From NCBI RefSeq assembly GCF_012955605.1, contig NZ_CP052135.1:672001-736000 (forward strand): a stretch of 64,000 nucleotides of DNA. Reading direction: 5' to 3'. Numbering within the stretch: the stretch's first letter is position 1; the number at the start of each line of letters is the position of its first letter. Under the pieces are notes generated by a model that was given only the letters and a program-made list of their open reading frames with translations, did no database searches and had not been told where the DNA came from. The translations under genes were made by a program, and so were the position numbers. Origin of the DNA: Bacillus fonticola. GTDB lineage: Bacteria; Bacillota; Bacilli; Bacillales; JC228. Below are positions 35,577 through 44,184 of this stretch, piece by piece.

Positions 35577-36022
35577 TCAAGACAATTGTGGTAGGTATTC
35601 ACGGTGTGCTACTTGTAAATCGTCCAGCACAATTTTTACCTTCGTATTACTTGGTACGAGAGGGTTCATTGTTAATGCAAGTAGTGCCTTTTCATAGGAA
35701 TCTTCTACATCAGTTTCAACAGCTACCCACTCATATGACTAAATTGTTGTACAAGTCCGTGTGCAGATTCAGGCAATCGATCGATGTGATGAGGAATGGG
35801 GGCGTCACTGTAATGAACTTCCATGTCGATCCCCTCAGCTTTAACCATCCTTTGTGCGAGTGACCCTACAATTTGTAATTTCTCTTTACCAGATTTAATA
35901 TTCACAAGCCATAGTTCTGTGACTGGGAATTCACTCCAAACGTTGAAACAAAACTTCTACAAATCCTGGCGTGTAACTGGAGCCCCCACCAACTGTAACA
36001 ACTTTTTACTTTTTGCGTTCAA
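35577..36022 (-). pseudogene. Remnant of a GH4 6-phospho-beta-glucosidase
   Basis: Read on the minus strand, three pieces of one family survive. The N-terminal piece in one frame gives KVVTVGGGSSYTPGFVEVLF, the NAD-binding start of family GH4; a frameshift near 35945 leads to EFPVTELWLVNIKSGKEKL. After MEVHYSD the middle is gone, and a C-terminal piece ends in YEKALLALTMNPLVPS and DDLQVAHREYLPQLS, then TGA at 35577. A functional enzyme has about 440 residues; only about 150 codons remain, in several frames. It lies in the PTS operon where a phospho-disaccharide hydrolase is expected. Confidence 0.88.
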
Positions 36023-36035
36023 TGAAAACACCTCT

Positions 36036-36344
36036 TTACCCTTCAAATAATCCGTTCATATTTCCGAATACAATATAAAAAGTGACAAGTGCACTAACTA
36101 ATAGGGAGATGGCTATGAAAAAGTAAAGTTGCTTTTTTGTATATAGTTTTCTTTCAATTTTCCATAGAACAAAGGTAAGACCTAAAGATAGAGATAAACT
36201 TGCAGAAATAAAGGTGGAGAGTTGGGTGTAAATCCCCATGATTTCAAATAAACTTGTCCCCGCAATAGTCCCTGCCACCGCAATGATAAAGAAAATAAGA
36301 ACACTTTTGATCCCTAACGATAACGGATGTCGTTTTTCCATCAT
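36036..36344 (-). CDS. Three-helix membrane protein of unknown function
   Basis: 102 residues with helices near 12-33, 37-62 and 72-95. AGGAGGTAATCAT-type site precedes the ATG. It lies between the PTS IIC gene and the GH4 remnant in the same orientation, so it is probably co-transcribed with the PTS genes. I do not recognise the family. Confidence 0.7.
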   Translation of the reverse strand: MMEKRHPLSLGIKSVLIFFIIAVAGTIAGTSLFEIMGIYTQLSTFISASLSLSLGLTFVLWKIERKLYTKKQLYFFIAISLLVSALVTFYIVFGNMNGLFEG

Positions 36345-36399
36345 ATGATTACCTCCTTATGCTAGAAGGGATAGGTAAACACCTATCCCCTTTATCGTC

Positions 36400-37701
36400 T
36401 TACATAGAAGTCGTCGATTCTGTCGTGGAAGAAGTCGTTACATCTTGTTGTTCTTCTGCCAACATTTTTTTGTCGTACATTTTAAAGAATGGGAAGTAGA
36501 TTAGAACTGCAATGGTAATATTTACGAGTACAAGTACAACTGCTCGCCAATCCCCCCCAGTAGCTAAATACGCTCCAATTGGTGCAGGTAGTGTCCAAGG
36601 TGGCATTGTATAGGTTGCACTAACAAGTCCAACAACCGTTGCTATATACGAAAGAGTTCCCAATACTAATGGTGTAATAATAAACGGAATAATTAAAATA
36701 GGATTTAACACAATTGGTGCTCCGAAAATCACTGGTTCGTTAATGTTAAATAGTCCTGGGACAATGGATGTCCGCGCTAAAGTTTTAGTGTATTTTGCGC
36801 GACCAAAAAGCAGCATGGCAATGAGGAGACCGAGTGTTGCTCCTGAGCCTCCGATCCAAATGAACCATTGGTAAAAAGTTTCGGGTGCAATATAAGGAAG
36901 GGAAGAAGACCCACCAGCTACTGCTTCAGAGTTTGCAACAAGATAGACTTCCCAAATTGGACGAGCAACCGTTCCAACTACAGAAACCCCATGAATCCCG
37001 AAGCTCCAGAAGAACGTAATCAAAAAGACCGGAGTTAACACACCAGGAAGACTATCTCCAGCCGTAATGAGTGGTGCGGTTAAATCGCCTACTACTTCAT
37101 GAAGATTCACACCAATGACAAGTGTAATAATCGCCATGAGCCCTACAAGAAAACCTACTGGTAGTAATGCCTCAAAAGAACGGGCAACAGAATCAGGGAC
37201 CTGTTCTGGCATTTTAATGGTAATGTTTTTGGACTTGCAGAAGCGCAAAATTTCAACTGCAAATATTGAAACAAGCATCGTAACAAACAAACCTTCGCCA
37301 CCGAGAAATTTCATTGGTAAGACAAACCCAAAATCTTCAGTAATTTGTGGTGTAAGTGTAAGTAATAAAGCACCCACAGCCATTTGAGCTCCAGACAATG
37401 GGTCTAGGTCATAGCTTTTCGATAAGTTATATCCTACCCCAAACGCTATATATAAGGACATGATGAACATTGTGACACGGTACGGAATTAAAATCTGCGC
37501 TGCGTTTTCGCTTGCCCATTGTGTAATACCCCAATCCTCTGGAAGCGGTGGGAAAGCCAAAATTAAGAAAAAGCTTCCGATAATGATGAACGGTAGTGCC
37601 GAAACCACCCCATCCCGAACTGCGCGTAAGTGACGTTGTTCAGACAATCGTGCCATAGGTCCTGAAACTCTGTTTTCAAGAAAGTTTACGAAGCGATCCA
37701 A
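36400..37701 (-). CDS. PTS transporter subunit IIC, lactose/cellobiose family
   Basis: 433 residues, about ten membrane helices. The start is a TTG with AAAGGGGG ten bases upstream. Conserved IIC features include GLFNINEPVIFGAPIVLNP (about 308-326), with the substrate-binding Asn-Glu-Pro, and the N-terminal FLENRVSGPMARLSEQRHL. It forms the sugar channel of a lactose-type (Lac family) PTS with the IIB gene just upstream and the divergent IIA gene. By context the sugar may be a MurNAc- or GlcNAc-containing disaccharide, but the GH4 remnant points to an ancestral beta-glucoside or chitobiose use. Confidence 0.93.
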   Translation of the reverse strand: MDRFVNFLENRVSGPMARLSEQRHLRAVRDGVVSALPFIIIGSFFLILAFPPLPEDWGITQWASENAAQILIPYRVTMFIMSLYIAFGVGYNLSKSYDLDPLSGAQMAVGALLLTLTPQITEDFGFVLPMKFLGGEGLFVTMLVSIFAVEILRFCKSKNITIKMPEQVPDSVARSFEALLPVGFLVGLMAIITLVIGVNLHEVVGDLTAPLITAGDSLPGVLTPVFLITFFWSFGIHGVSVVGTVARPIWEVYLVANSEAVAGGSSSLPYIAPETFYQWFIWIGGSGATLGLLIAMLLFGRAKYTKTLARTSIVPGLFNINEPVIFGAPIVLNPILIIPFIITPLVLGTLSYIATVVGLVSATYTMPPWTLPAPIGAYLATGGDWRAVVLVLVNITIAVLIYFPFFKMYDKKMLAEEQQDVTTSSTTESTTSM

Positions 37702-37734
37702 GTAAATTTCCCCCTTTGTTAACGTTGAAACAAC

Positions 37735-38043
37735 TTAGGAAGTCATTTCATTTAATTTTTGAAGTAATTTCGGTCCACCTAACGGACTATAAGCTTGTGG
37801 TGGAATCGGTTCACAAGGAACCCCCGCTTGATCCGCGACCTTTTTCACAGCGTCAAAGCGGTGACGTACTTGTGGGGCGACCATGACAACGTCCCATCCT
37901 TTACCAATTTCGCTCTCTACGTCACTCGTACCCACGGCATTTACGTCTACTTCCAACCCTTGTTTACTGGCTTCGATCTTCAATGCCTTTACGACAATCG
38001 CCGAGGACATACCGCCAGCACATACAAACAGAATCTTCTTCAT
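37735..38043 (-). CDS. PTS subunit IIB, lactose/cellobiose family
   Basis: 102 residues. The phosphorylated Cys is in FVCAGGMSSA (residue 8), in the P-loop typical of IIB-cellobiose. VVMVAPQVRHRFDAVKK follows in the usual place. It passes phosphate from IIA to the sugar at IIC. It is the first gene of the minus-strand PTS operon and lies 33 bases before IIC. Confidence 0.94.
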   Translation of the reverse strand: MKKILFVCAGGMSSAIVVKALKIEASKQGLEVDVNAVGTSDVESEIGKGWDVVMVAPQVRHRFDAVKKVADQAGVPCEPIPPQAYSPLGGPKLLQKLNEMTS

Positions 38044-38179
38044 TCTCTAACTCCCTTCTTAGTCAAATAATCACTGAGGCAAAAAGTACATCACGATCAA
38101 GTGCTCTTTCGACCCTTTCAGATTGACAAGATGATGATAAATACATATAAGCAATCAATGGCTGTTTGCAAAAAGATGC

Positions 38180-38342
38180 TATAAGAGGATGTTCAAAAAG
38201 TCCGGGAAACATAGCTGTCGAATTTCTTCGTCAGCTTGCTCCTCCGCTCCTCACGTACTCACACATGCGCACCGGTGCACGGAGTCTGCGCTTCATCGAA
38301 ATTCTCGGCTCTTTTTGTCCTCCTTTTTGAACACGCATTATA
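38180..38342. repeat. MITE-like dispersed element
   Basis: About 160 bp with inverted ends: GATGTTCAAAAAG on the left and CTTTTTGAACACGC on the right, inside ATAAG and CATTAT. No gene is inside. TGTTCAAAAAG-ended elements are common in Bacillaceae. It has inserted in the control region of the two PTS operons. Confidence 0.65.
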
Positions 38343-38501
38343 GGGAAAATTTACTAATCTGAAGTTTTGAAAAAATGAAAGGGTTTTCAACCATAAATTC
38401 AGTATAGTGTTTTGATAGAGTAATTTCAATACATTTTTTAAATGATTGAAATAATACTCCGTTTTGTATGGACATGTTCCGAAACCATCTTGTATTCTGT
38501 A

Positions 38502-38515
38502 GGTAAGCGTTTTCT
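38502..38515. promoter_or_regulatory. cre-like site upstream of PTS IIA
   Basis: GGTAAGCGTTTTCT matches TGWAANCGNTNWCA at 12 of 14 positions and lies just before the ribosome binding site, so CcpA could block transcription there. Confidence 0.45.
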
Positions 38516-38528
38516 TAGGAGGATGAAT

Positions 38529-38861
38529 ATGAAAAACATAGAAACGGAAATTTTTGAATTAATCTCTTTTGGTGGGAATGCACGTGCACTCGCCTTTGAT
38601 GCCTTAAAAGAAGCAGAGAATGAGAACTTTTCTGAAGCAAAAAAGTTAATGGAAGAGGCGGAGGCGGAATTAAATAAAGCGCACAATACGCAGACCAAGC
38701 TGATTCAATCTGAAATCAACGGAGAAGAGTTTGAAAAATCATTGTTGCTCATTCATGCACAAGATCATTTGATGACGGCAATAAGTGAACAAGGGCTCAT
38801 CAGACACATGATTCGCATACTCGAAAAAGTAGAAGAGAAAATGAAAGGAGAGGATTTGTAA
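38529..38861 (+). CDS. PTS subunit IIA, lactose/cellobiose family
   Basis: 110 residues from the ATG at 38529 with AGGAGGATG upstream; the frame is open to 38442 but without a site. The phosphorylated His is in LLIHAQDHLMTA (about residue 75), in a protein of long helices (ALKEAENENFSEAKKLMEEA). It is split from its IIB and IIC partners, which are transcribed the other way. Its stop overlaps the next start (TAATG), tying the PTS to MupG. Confidence 0.94.
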   Translation: MKNIETEIFELISFGGNARALAFDALKEAENENFSEAKKLMEEAEAELNKAHNTQTKLIQSEINGEEFEKSLLLIHAQDHLMTAISEQGLIRHMIRILEKVEEKMKGEDL

Positions 38862-39955
38862 TGGGTAAACTCGGAATTTCAATTTATCCCAATCATAGTA
38901 CTCCGGCTGAGGATCAGACATATATCGATCTTGCAGCGAAGTATGGCTTTGAGCGGTTGTTTACTTGTCTCTTATCTGTAGAAGGCAACAAAGAACAAAT
39001 TATTCGCGAATACCGTGAGACGATTGAGTATGCGAAAGAGAGAGGCTTTGAAGTGATTGCCGACATTAGCCCACGTGTGTTCGGTGCACTCGATATCTCT
39101 TATAGCGACCTCAGCTTCTTCAAAGAAATTGGAGCAAGCGGGATACGTTTAGACCTCGGGTATTCCGGTAATGAAGAGTCGATTATGACGCACAACGAAC
39201 ACGACTTACTTATCGAAATTAACATGAGCAACAACACCCCGTACGTCGATCAAATTTTGAGCTACCAACCAAACACGAAACGGTTGATCGGTTCGCACAA
39301 CTTCTACCCGCATCGTTATGCTGGGCTTGCTTTCGATCACTTTGTCAAATGTAGTGAGCGGTTTAAAATGCACGGGCTAAGAACCGCAGCATTTGTTAGT
39401 TCACACGAAGCGAGCTTTGGACCGTGGCCAGTTGTGGAAGGACTTCCGACTTTAGAAGAGCACCGTGAGCTCCCGATTGAGACGCAAGCGAAGCACTTGT
39501 TTGCGACAGGATTGATTGATGATGTCATGATCGGTAATGCGTATGCATCCGAGCGCGAACTGGAGGCTTTACGCGACATTGATCAAGAGCGACTTACACT
39601 CAAAGTCCAATTGGAGGATGGGCTAAGCGATTTAGAGAGAAAAATTGTTCTAGAAGAATTCCATTTTTATAGAGGAGACGTATCAGATTATTTAGTTCGA
39701 TCCACACAAAGCCGTGTGAAGTACAAAGGTGAACCCTTCCCACATCATCATACACGCGACATCGAACGGGGTGATATTCTAATAGAAAGTGATCTGTACG
39801 GACAATACGCAGGAGAGTTGCAAATTGCACTAAAGCCGATGAAAAACTCCGGTAAAACAAACGTCGTCGGTCAGATTGTAGAGGAAGAACGTTTTTTACT
39901 CAATTATTTGGCACCGTGGGGCAAATTTGCGTTTACTGTAAGGGGAGACGTATGA
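38861..39955 (+). CDS. mupG: 6-phospho-N-acetylmuramidase MupG (DUF871)
   Basis: 364 residues, matching the DUF871 family, whose B. subtilis member MupG hydrolyses MurNAc-6-phosphate-GlcNAc. The N-terminal TIM-barrel part has GISIYPNHSTPAEDQTYI, GASGIRLDLGYSG and HNFYPHRYAGL; the C-terminal part (about 245-364) is the cyclophilin-like domain with VKYKGEPFPHHHTRDIERGD split across it. Start overlaps the IIA stop and its stop overlaps the AnmK start (ATGA). It would split the phosphorylated disaccharide delivered by the PTS. Confidence 0.93.
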   Translation: MGKLGISIYPNHSTPAEDQTYIDLAAKYGFERLFTCLLSVEGNKEQIIREYRETIEYAKERGFEVIADISPRVFGALDISYSDLSFFKEIGASGIRLDLGYSGNEESIMTHNEHDLLIEINMSNNTPYVDQILSYQPNTKRLIGSHNFYPHRYAGLAFDHFVKCSERFKMHGLRTAAFVSSHEASFGPWPVVEGLPTLEEHRELPIETQAKHLFATGLIDDVMIGNAYASERELEALRDIDQERLTLKVQLEDGLSDLERKIVLEEFHFYRGDVSDYLVRSTQSRVKYKGEPFPHHHTRDIERGDILIESDLYGQYAGELQIALKPMKNSGKTNVVGQIVEEERFLLNYLAPWGKFAFTVRGDV

Positions 39956-41088
39956 CACTTTATATCGGCTGTATGACGGGAACCTCTTTAGACGGATTAG
40001 ACGTTGCCTTAATAGAGGTGACAGGCGAAAAAATTTCGAGAAACACCGTACGCCTTGTCGACTATTCTTCTAGTGAGTACACACCTGAAGAGCGCGAACG
40101 CCTCGAGAACTGCATGAATTTGGACTCGGTTTCGATTGGGGCAATTAGCGAATTGAACTTTACGCTAGGAAAAAAAATTGCGGATGCCGTCAACGATTTG
40201 TTGGAGAAGACAGGCTATAGGTGTGAAGACATTCGTGCGATTGGATCTCATGGACAAACGCTCTACCACGGGCCCCCAGGAGTTGACGCGACTCCATCGA
40301 CGCTTCAAGTCGGAGAGCCAGCCGTCATCGCTTACGAAACAGGCATACTCGTAGTCTCTAATTTTAGATCGATGGACGTCGTTGCAGGAGGACAAGGCGC
40401 ACCACTCGTTCCATTCACCGAGTTTCTTCTATATAAAGGAGAGGAAGGTCTGCTCCTGCAAAACATCGGAGGAATCGGGAATGTGACAGTGCTACCACCT
40501 AACCCTTCAATTGACGACGTCTTGGCATTTGACACGGGACCTGGGAATATGATGATTGATGCGGTTTGTCGTAAAAAGTTCAACGTACCCTATGACAAAG
40601 GTGGCCAGCTCGCGGCGAACGGTGTTGTTCATGAAGGCTTGTTGGCAGAGCTTATGCAAGACGATTATTTAGAAAAGCCACTTCCCAAGTCCACCGGTAG
40701 AGAACGGTACGGTAGCCAGCTTGTCGACCCGCTACTCGAAAAGTGGGCAGAGCTTGATCGTCATGACATTCTAAGAACAGTGACGGAGTTTACCGCCCGT
40801 ACGATCGAATTGAATTTACGAAAGTTTGTGTTGCCAAAGCATACGATCGGTAAACTAGTCCTGGGTGGGGGAGGAAGGTATAATACGACACTTATGGAAT
40901 CCATCAAGGCTTGCTTGCCAGAGCTTGAAGTTTGTACACAAGAAGACCTAGGCTACCGATCCGATGCGAAAGAAGCAATTGCTTTTGCTCTTTTTGCCCA
41001 TGCGTGTTTAGAAAGAATGCCTTCTAACGTAAAATCAGTGACTGGCGCCGCTAAATCGGTTGTGCTAGGAAGTATTACGAACCCATGA
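39952..41088 (+). CDS. anmK: Anhydro-N-acetylmuramic acid kinase
   Basis: 378 residues from the ATG at 39952, with AAGGGGAG upstream. Motifs are GCMTGTSLDGLDVAL (phosphate-1), AIGSHGQTLYHGPP, QVGEPAVIA, LLQNIGGIGNVT, FDTGPGNMMIDAV and LGGGGRYN. It converts 1,6-anhydroMurNAc to MurNAc-6-phosphate, the substrate of MurQ encoded nearby. Start and stop overlap the neighbours by four bases, so it is coupled to mupG and the following kinase. Confidence 0.95.
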   Translation: MTLYIGCMTGTSLDGLDVALIEVTGEKISRNTVRLVDYSSSEYTPEERERLENCMNLDSVSIGAISELNFTLGKKIADAVNDLLEKTGYRCEDIRAIGSHGQTLYHGPPGVDATPSTLQVGEPAVIAYETGILVVSNFRSMDVVAGGQGAPLVPFTEFLLYKGEEGLLLQNIGGIGNVTVLPPNPSIDDVLAFDTGPGNMMIDAVCRKKFNVPYDKGGQLAANGVVHEGLLAELMQDDYLEKPLPKSTGRERYGSQLVDPLLEKWAELDRHDILRTVTEFTARTIELNLRKFVLPKHTIGKLVLGGGGRYNTTLMESIKACLPELEVCTQEDLGYRSDAKEAIAFALFAHACLERMPSNVKSVTGAAKSVVLGSITNP

Positions 41089-41990
41089 GTCTTGTAGTGC
41101 TAGGGATTGATGCTGGTGGGACGAAGACAGAAGGGGTTTTGTATGATGCCTTATCGAAAAATGAGATCAATAGATTCTTAGCCGGGCCTGGAAATCCCAT
41201 TGTCCGAAAGAAAGAAGCATGGCAAAACATCGAGCATGTCATTTGTCAGGGCATCCAGCATGTCAATCTGGTCGGGCTCACGATGAAGCATATTGTTTGT
41301 GGCGTGGCAGGTGGGAACGCGTCAGAAGAATCAAGTAATTTTGCTAGGAAGACAAAAGAGAAGTACCACTGTAGCGTAATAATACTCAACGACGCCCAAC
41401 TCGCGTACTATGCCGATTTTGGTCAGAAAGAGGGCGTGCTGACGATCGGAGGAACAGGCTCGATTTCCATGACGAGAAGGGGAGGAGACTGGATTTCAGT
41501 CGGCGGCTGGGGACATTTGCTTGGTGATGAGGGCAGTGCGTATTGGATAGCTATGGAAGCACTACGAAAGGTGATGAAGGAACTGGATCAAGGGCAGCTG
41601 TCGCGATTCAGTCAGATCATCGTAGACGAAATCGGCAGTGTGGAATCCATTGAAAAAAGAGTCAAGCAGTTTGTATATACGTCTGACAAGTCTGATATCG
41701 CTTCATTAGCTGTCACAGTCGGAGAATTGATGGAAGAAGGAAATATGGAAGCGATTGGGATCGGGGTAACTGCAGGGTACTTTCTTGCTGAACAAACGAT
41801 CCAATGCGCTAGCCAGATAACTAATGCGGGAAAGCTGTTCGTCTCAAAGAGAGGCAGTGTACTAAAAAAAAATGAAACTGTCAGCAAAGCTTTCGACTTC
41901 CGAATACAACAAAAAGTCTCCCTATATCAATTTGATATGATCACAAGTACTGAGGGGAGCTGCTGTATAGGAGCTTTATATGCAATTTAA
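41085..41990 (+). CDS. BadF/BadG-type sugar kinase, likely N-acetylglucosamine kinase
   Basis: 301 residues. ASKHA-fold motifs: LGIDAGGTKTEGVL at the start, GVAGGNASEE, LTIGGTGSISMTRRGGDW and GWGHLLGDEGSAYWI. This family contains the GlcNAc kinases often found next to MupG or MurQ, and it would phosphorylate the GlcNAc freed by MupG. Start overlaps the AnmK stop (ATGA). The C-terminal region lacks the usual second glycine-rich adenosine motif in recognisable form (ITNAGKLFVSKRGSVLK is the nearest), so the tail is divergent. A terminator follows. Confidence 0.85.
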   Translation: MSLVVLGIDAGGTKTEGVLYDALSKNEINRFLAGPGNPIVRKKEAWQNIEHVICQGIQHVNLVGLTMKHIVCGVAGGNASEESSNFARKTKEKYHCSVIILNDAQLAYYADFGQKEGVLTIGGTGSISMTRRGGDWISVGGWGHLLGDEGSAYWIAMEALRKVMKELDQGQLSRFSQIIVDEIGSVESIEKRVKQFVYTSDKSDIASLAVTVGELMEEGNMEAIGIGVTAGYFLAEQTIQCASQITNAGKLFVSKRGSVLKKNETVSKAFDFRIQQKVSLYQFDMITSTEGSCCIGALYAI

Positions 41991-41993
41991 CAA

Positions 41994-42026
41994 ACCCCCT
42001 GGCCCTGAGGTTGAGTCAGGGGTTTT
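41994..42026 (+). terminator. Terminator of the IIA-mupG-anmK-kinase operon
   Basis: CCCCCTG paired with CAGGGG, followed by TTTTTT. Confidence 0.8.
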
Positions 42027-42322
42027 TTGGAACAAGCCACAATTAGTAGCTCGTTTGCTTTATTGGCACGTTCGTGGAATGCACTGAAACAACAGAAGTG
42101 AGCTTAGGAGGACTTAATCATCATCTGGCGAATTGTTAAATAGAGCACGGATAATCATGTAACGGTAACTTATGTAATGAGTATTATTAAAATGAATTTG
42201 TATTTTTACACGCCCCCAATCAAGGGGTGCACAGAAAGTAGTTTACATGTTTTTCTAGAATTGAAATCGTGGTAAGAAATTAATAATAGTATAGCGTAAA
42301 TCGAACAGGGGAGGAGAATTGA
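42027..42322. other. Intergenic region, no gene seen
   Basis: AT-rich, about 300 bases. I see no convincing gene, repeat or structured RNA. GGGGAGGAG near 42307 is the site for the next gene. Confidence 0.5.
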
Positions 42323-42577
42323 ATGGGTAAATTGGAAGTTGTTAGTTTGTCAATGTTTATAATAGGGATTTTGTTTCTCATTTTTGGTTGGACGCAATCA
42401 TGGTCTTTTGGTGCGGACTCTTCTGAATTTGATGAAATTTTTATTGCTAGAACCGTAAAAACCTATGTGTTCATAATAAACGGAATAATTCTAATGCTAT
42501 TGGGTTTGATATTTGAAGTAATTGATAGACACTTTAAGTCATTAGAAAGTAAAATATCGAATTTAAGTGATGAGTAA
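42323..42577 (+). CDS. Small membrane protein of unknown function
   Basis: 84 residues with two helices (about 8-26 and 46-68) separated by an acidic loop (GADSSEFDEIF). GGGGAGGAG precedes the ATG. I do not recognise the family. It is a single gene closed by a terminator. Confidence 0.7.
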   Translation: MGKLEVVSLSMFIIGILFLIFGWTQSWSFGADSSEFDEIFIARTVKTYVFIINGIILMLLGLIFEVIDRHFKSLESKISNLSDE

Positions 42578-42605
42578 GATAAAGGATAACATTCTAGGAT
42601 GAGAA

Positions 42606-42630
42606 GGACTGTTTTTACGGTCTTTTTTTT
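42606..42630 (+). terminator. Terminator after the small membrane protein gene
   Basis: GACTG/CGGTC stem and eight T. Confidence 0.65.
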
Positions 42631-42731
42631 CATTATACTAACTAAATACTAGCGGGTACGCCAGAGTCTGATGAAGTTACTCAATCAGATAATTGGTATT
42701 ATTCTTTCTGAATGGAAAAGTAGCTTATCAG

Positions 42732-42758
42732 GCTGTCGAGGGTGTCTCGACAGCTTTT
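42732..42758 (+). terminator. Orphan terminator-like hairpin
   Basis: GCTGTCGAG paired with CTCGACAGC, five-base loop, TTTT. No intact gene ends here, so it may be left from a lost gene or serve the gene upstream as a second stop. Confidence 0.65.
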
Positions 42759-42863
42759 ATCGTTACCATGGATCGAATTACCTATACAAATATTTACAGT
42801 TCAATTCCGTTGACGTAGGATGTGTCTCTCCGTTATTGTAAAGTATAGTTTTCCAATAGGGAT

Positions 42864-43933
42864 TTGTTATTCGTAGTTTTTCATGCTCGCTTTGGTTTTA
42901 CTTCAGCATTTCGTCGTTTTGTGGCGGTCGGAAATGGTGAGGCGTTGCGGGCGCATATGGTGATGCTTGCTATATCGAGTACGTTATTTGCAATTATTCT
43001 TTCTACTGGATTTAGTTTAACAGGCGGGTCTGTTGCTGGTTATGTTTCACCAATTGGCGTGAGCGTTCTCGTTGGTGCTTTTTTGTTCGGATTGGGAATG
43101 CAGCTCGGGAGTGGGTGTGCGTCTGGAACGTTGTATGCGGTTGGTGGCGGAAAATCGTCTATGTTCATCACCCTTGCCGCGTTTATCGTTGGTTCTGTGT
43201 TAGGGGCGTATCATTGGAATTTTTGGATGAACGAAACGCCTTCCCTTGAACCGATTTCGTTGGCTGAAGTGACGCCGTTCGGTTACTTAGGTGGTTGGGT
43301 TATCCAAATCACCGCGTTTGCGTTGATCTACTTCGGAACGCTGTGGATTGCACGCAAGAAAAACCCTCCAAAAATGGAGCAGCCACCGACTACAGTAGGT
43401 TGGAAGCGATTATGGCGCGGGTCTTGGCCATTATTGACGGCGGCGATCGTGTTGGCCGTGTTGAATGCGCTCACACTTGTTCTTCGCGGTTCACCGTGGG
43501 GCATTACATCTGCCTTTGCGCTATGGGGTTCACAAGGACTTATGGCAATGGGTATAGATGTTAGTGAGTGGGCTTACTGGCAAGGGAAAGCGAGTCTGAC
43601 ATAATCTGTCTTCATGGATTCCACTAGTGTCATGAACTTTGGCATTATAGTGGGTGCGTTTTTAGCGTCACGTCAGCAGCGGCAGGTACGTTCAAGCTAG
43701 GCAAAATTAAGCCGGGCATTGCAGCAGCGTCTGTGATTGGTGGTCTTATGATGGGCTACGGTGCACGACTCGCATTCGGTTGTAACATCGGTGCCTATTT
43801 TGGCGGCATCTCATCATTCAGCGTACACGGCTGGGTGTGGATGGTGATGGCGCTTCTAGGAACAGGCGTGGCGTTACTCGTTCGCCCAATGTTTGGTTTG
43901 AAAAATCCGAAGCCGAATGATTCAGTTTGTTAG
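42864..43933 (+). pseudogene. YeeE/YedE family sulphur-compound transporter, disrupted
   Basis: The family core is clear: ARFGFTSAFRRF, MQLGSGCASGTLYAVGGG and, downstream, FGCNIGAYFGGISSFS hold the conserved Cys motifs used to pass thiosulphate-type substrates. Three lesions are visible: the N-terminal helices are missing, there is an in-frame TAA at 43602 between KASLT and SVFMDST, and a single-base shift after VGAFLA (about 43672) must be crossed to reach TSAAAGTFKLGKIKPG. The rest runs to 43933. A functional transporter has about 400 residues; this one cannot be made whole. Confidence 0.9.
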
Positions 43934-43940
43934 CGTAGAA

Positions 43941-43973
43941 AAAGCGTGTTCTCCTAAGGGAGGGCACGCTTTT
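43941..43973 (+). terminator. Terminator after the YeeE/YedE pseudogene
   Basis: AAAGCGTG paired with CACGCTTT, with an inner CTCC/GGGAG, then T residues. Confidence 0.78.
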
Positions 43974-43992
43974 ATGATACGGCATTTTCGTA

Positions 43993-44184
43993 GGTAATCA
44001 GCAGTTACGTGATCACCTCACGTTTCGGAATTATTTACGCGATCATCCTGGGTGGCGAGACGCTTATGGAAACCTTAAACAAACATTGGCAAAGGTGTAC
44101 AAGTTTGATCGAGAAGCGTATACCGAAGCGAAGACGGAGTTTGTTCTTGCAAGATTGAGACGGGCGTGGGAGTTAGGGTACTAA
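43993..44184 (+). pseudogene. C-terminal remnant of a GrpB/UPF0157 family protein
   Basis: 64 codons with no start. The frame reads GNQQLRDHLTFRNYLRDHPG, then YGNLKQTLAKVYKFDREAYT and EAKTEFV, the usual C-terminus of the GrpB nucleotidyltransferase-like family, where about 175 residues are normal. Its last 12 bases overlap the end of the convergent NERD gene. Confidence 0.75.

Larger units (their letters stand above)
38044..38528. promoter_or_regulatory. Divergent control region between PTS IIB and IIA operons
   Basis: About 485 bases without a gene. It holds a dispersed element (38180-38342) and a cre-like site (38502-38515). Promoters for both directions must be here, but I could not fix them confidently. 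Confidence 0.45.
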
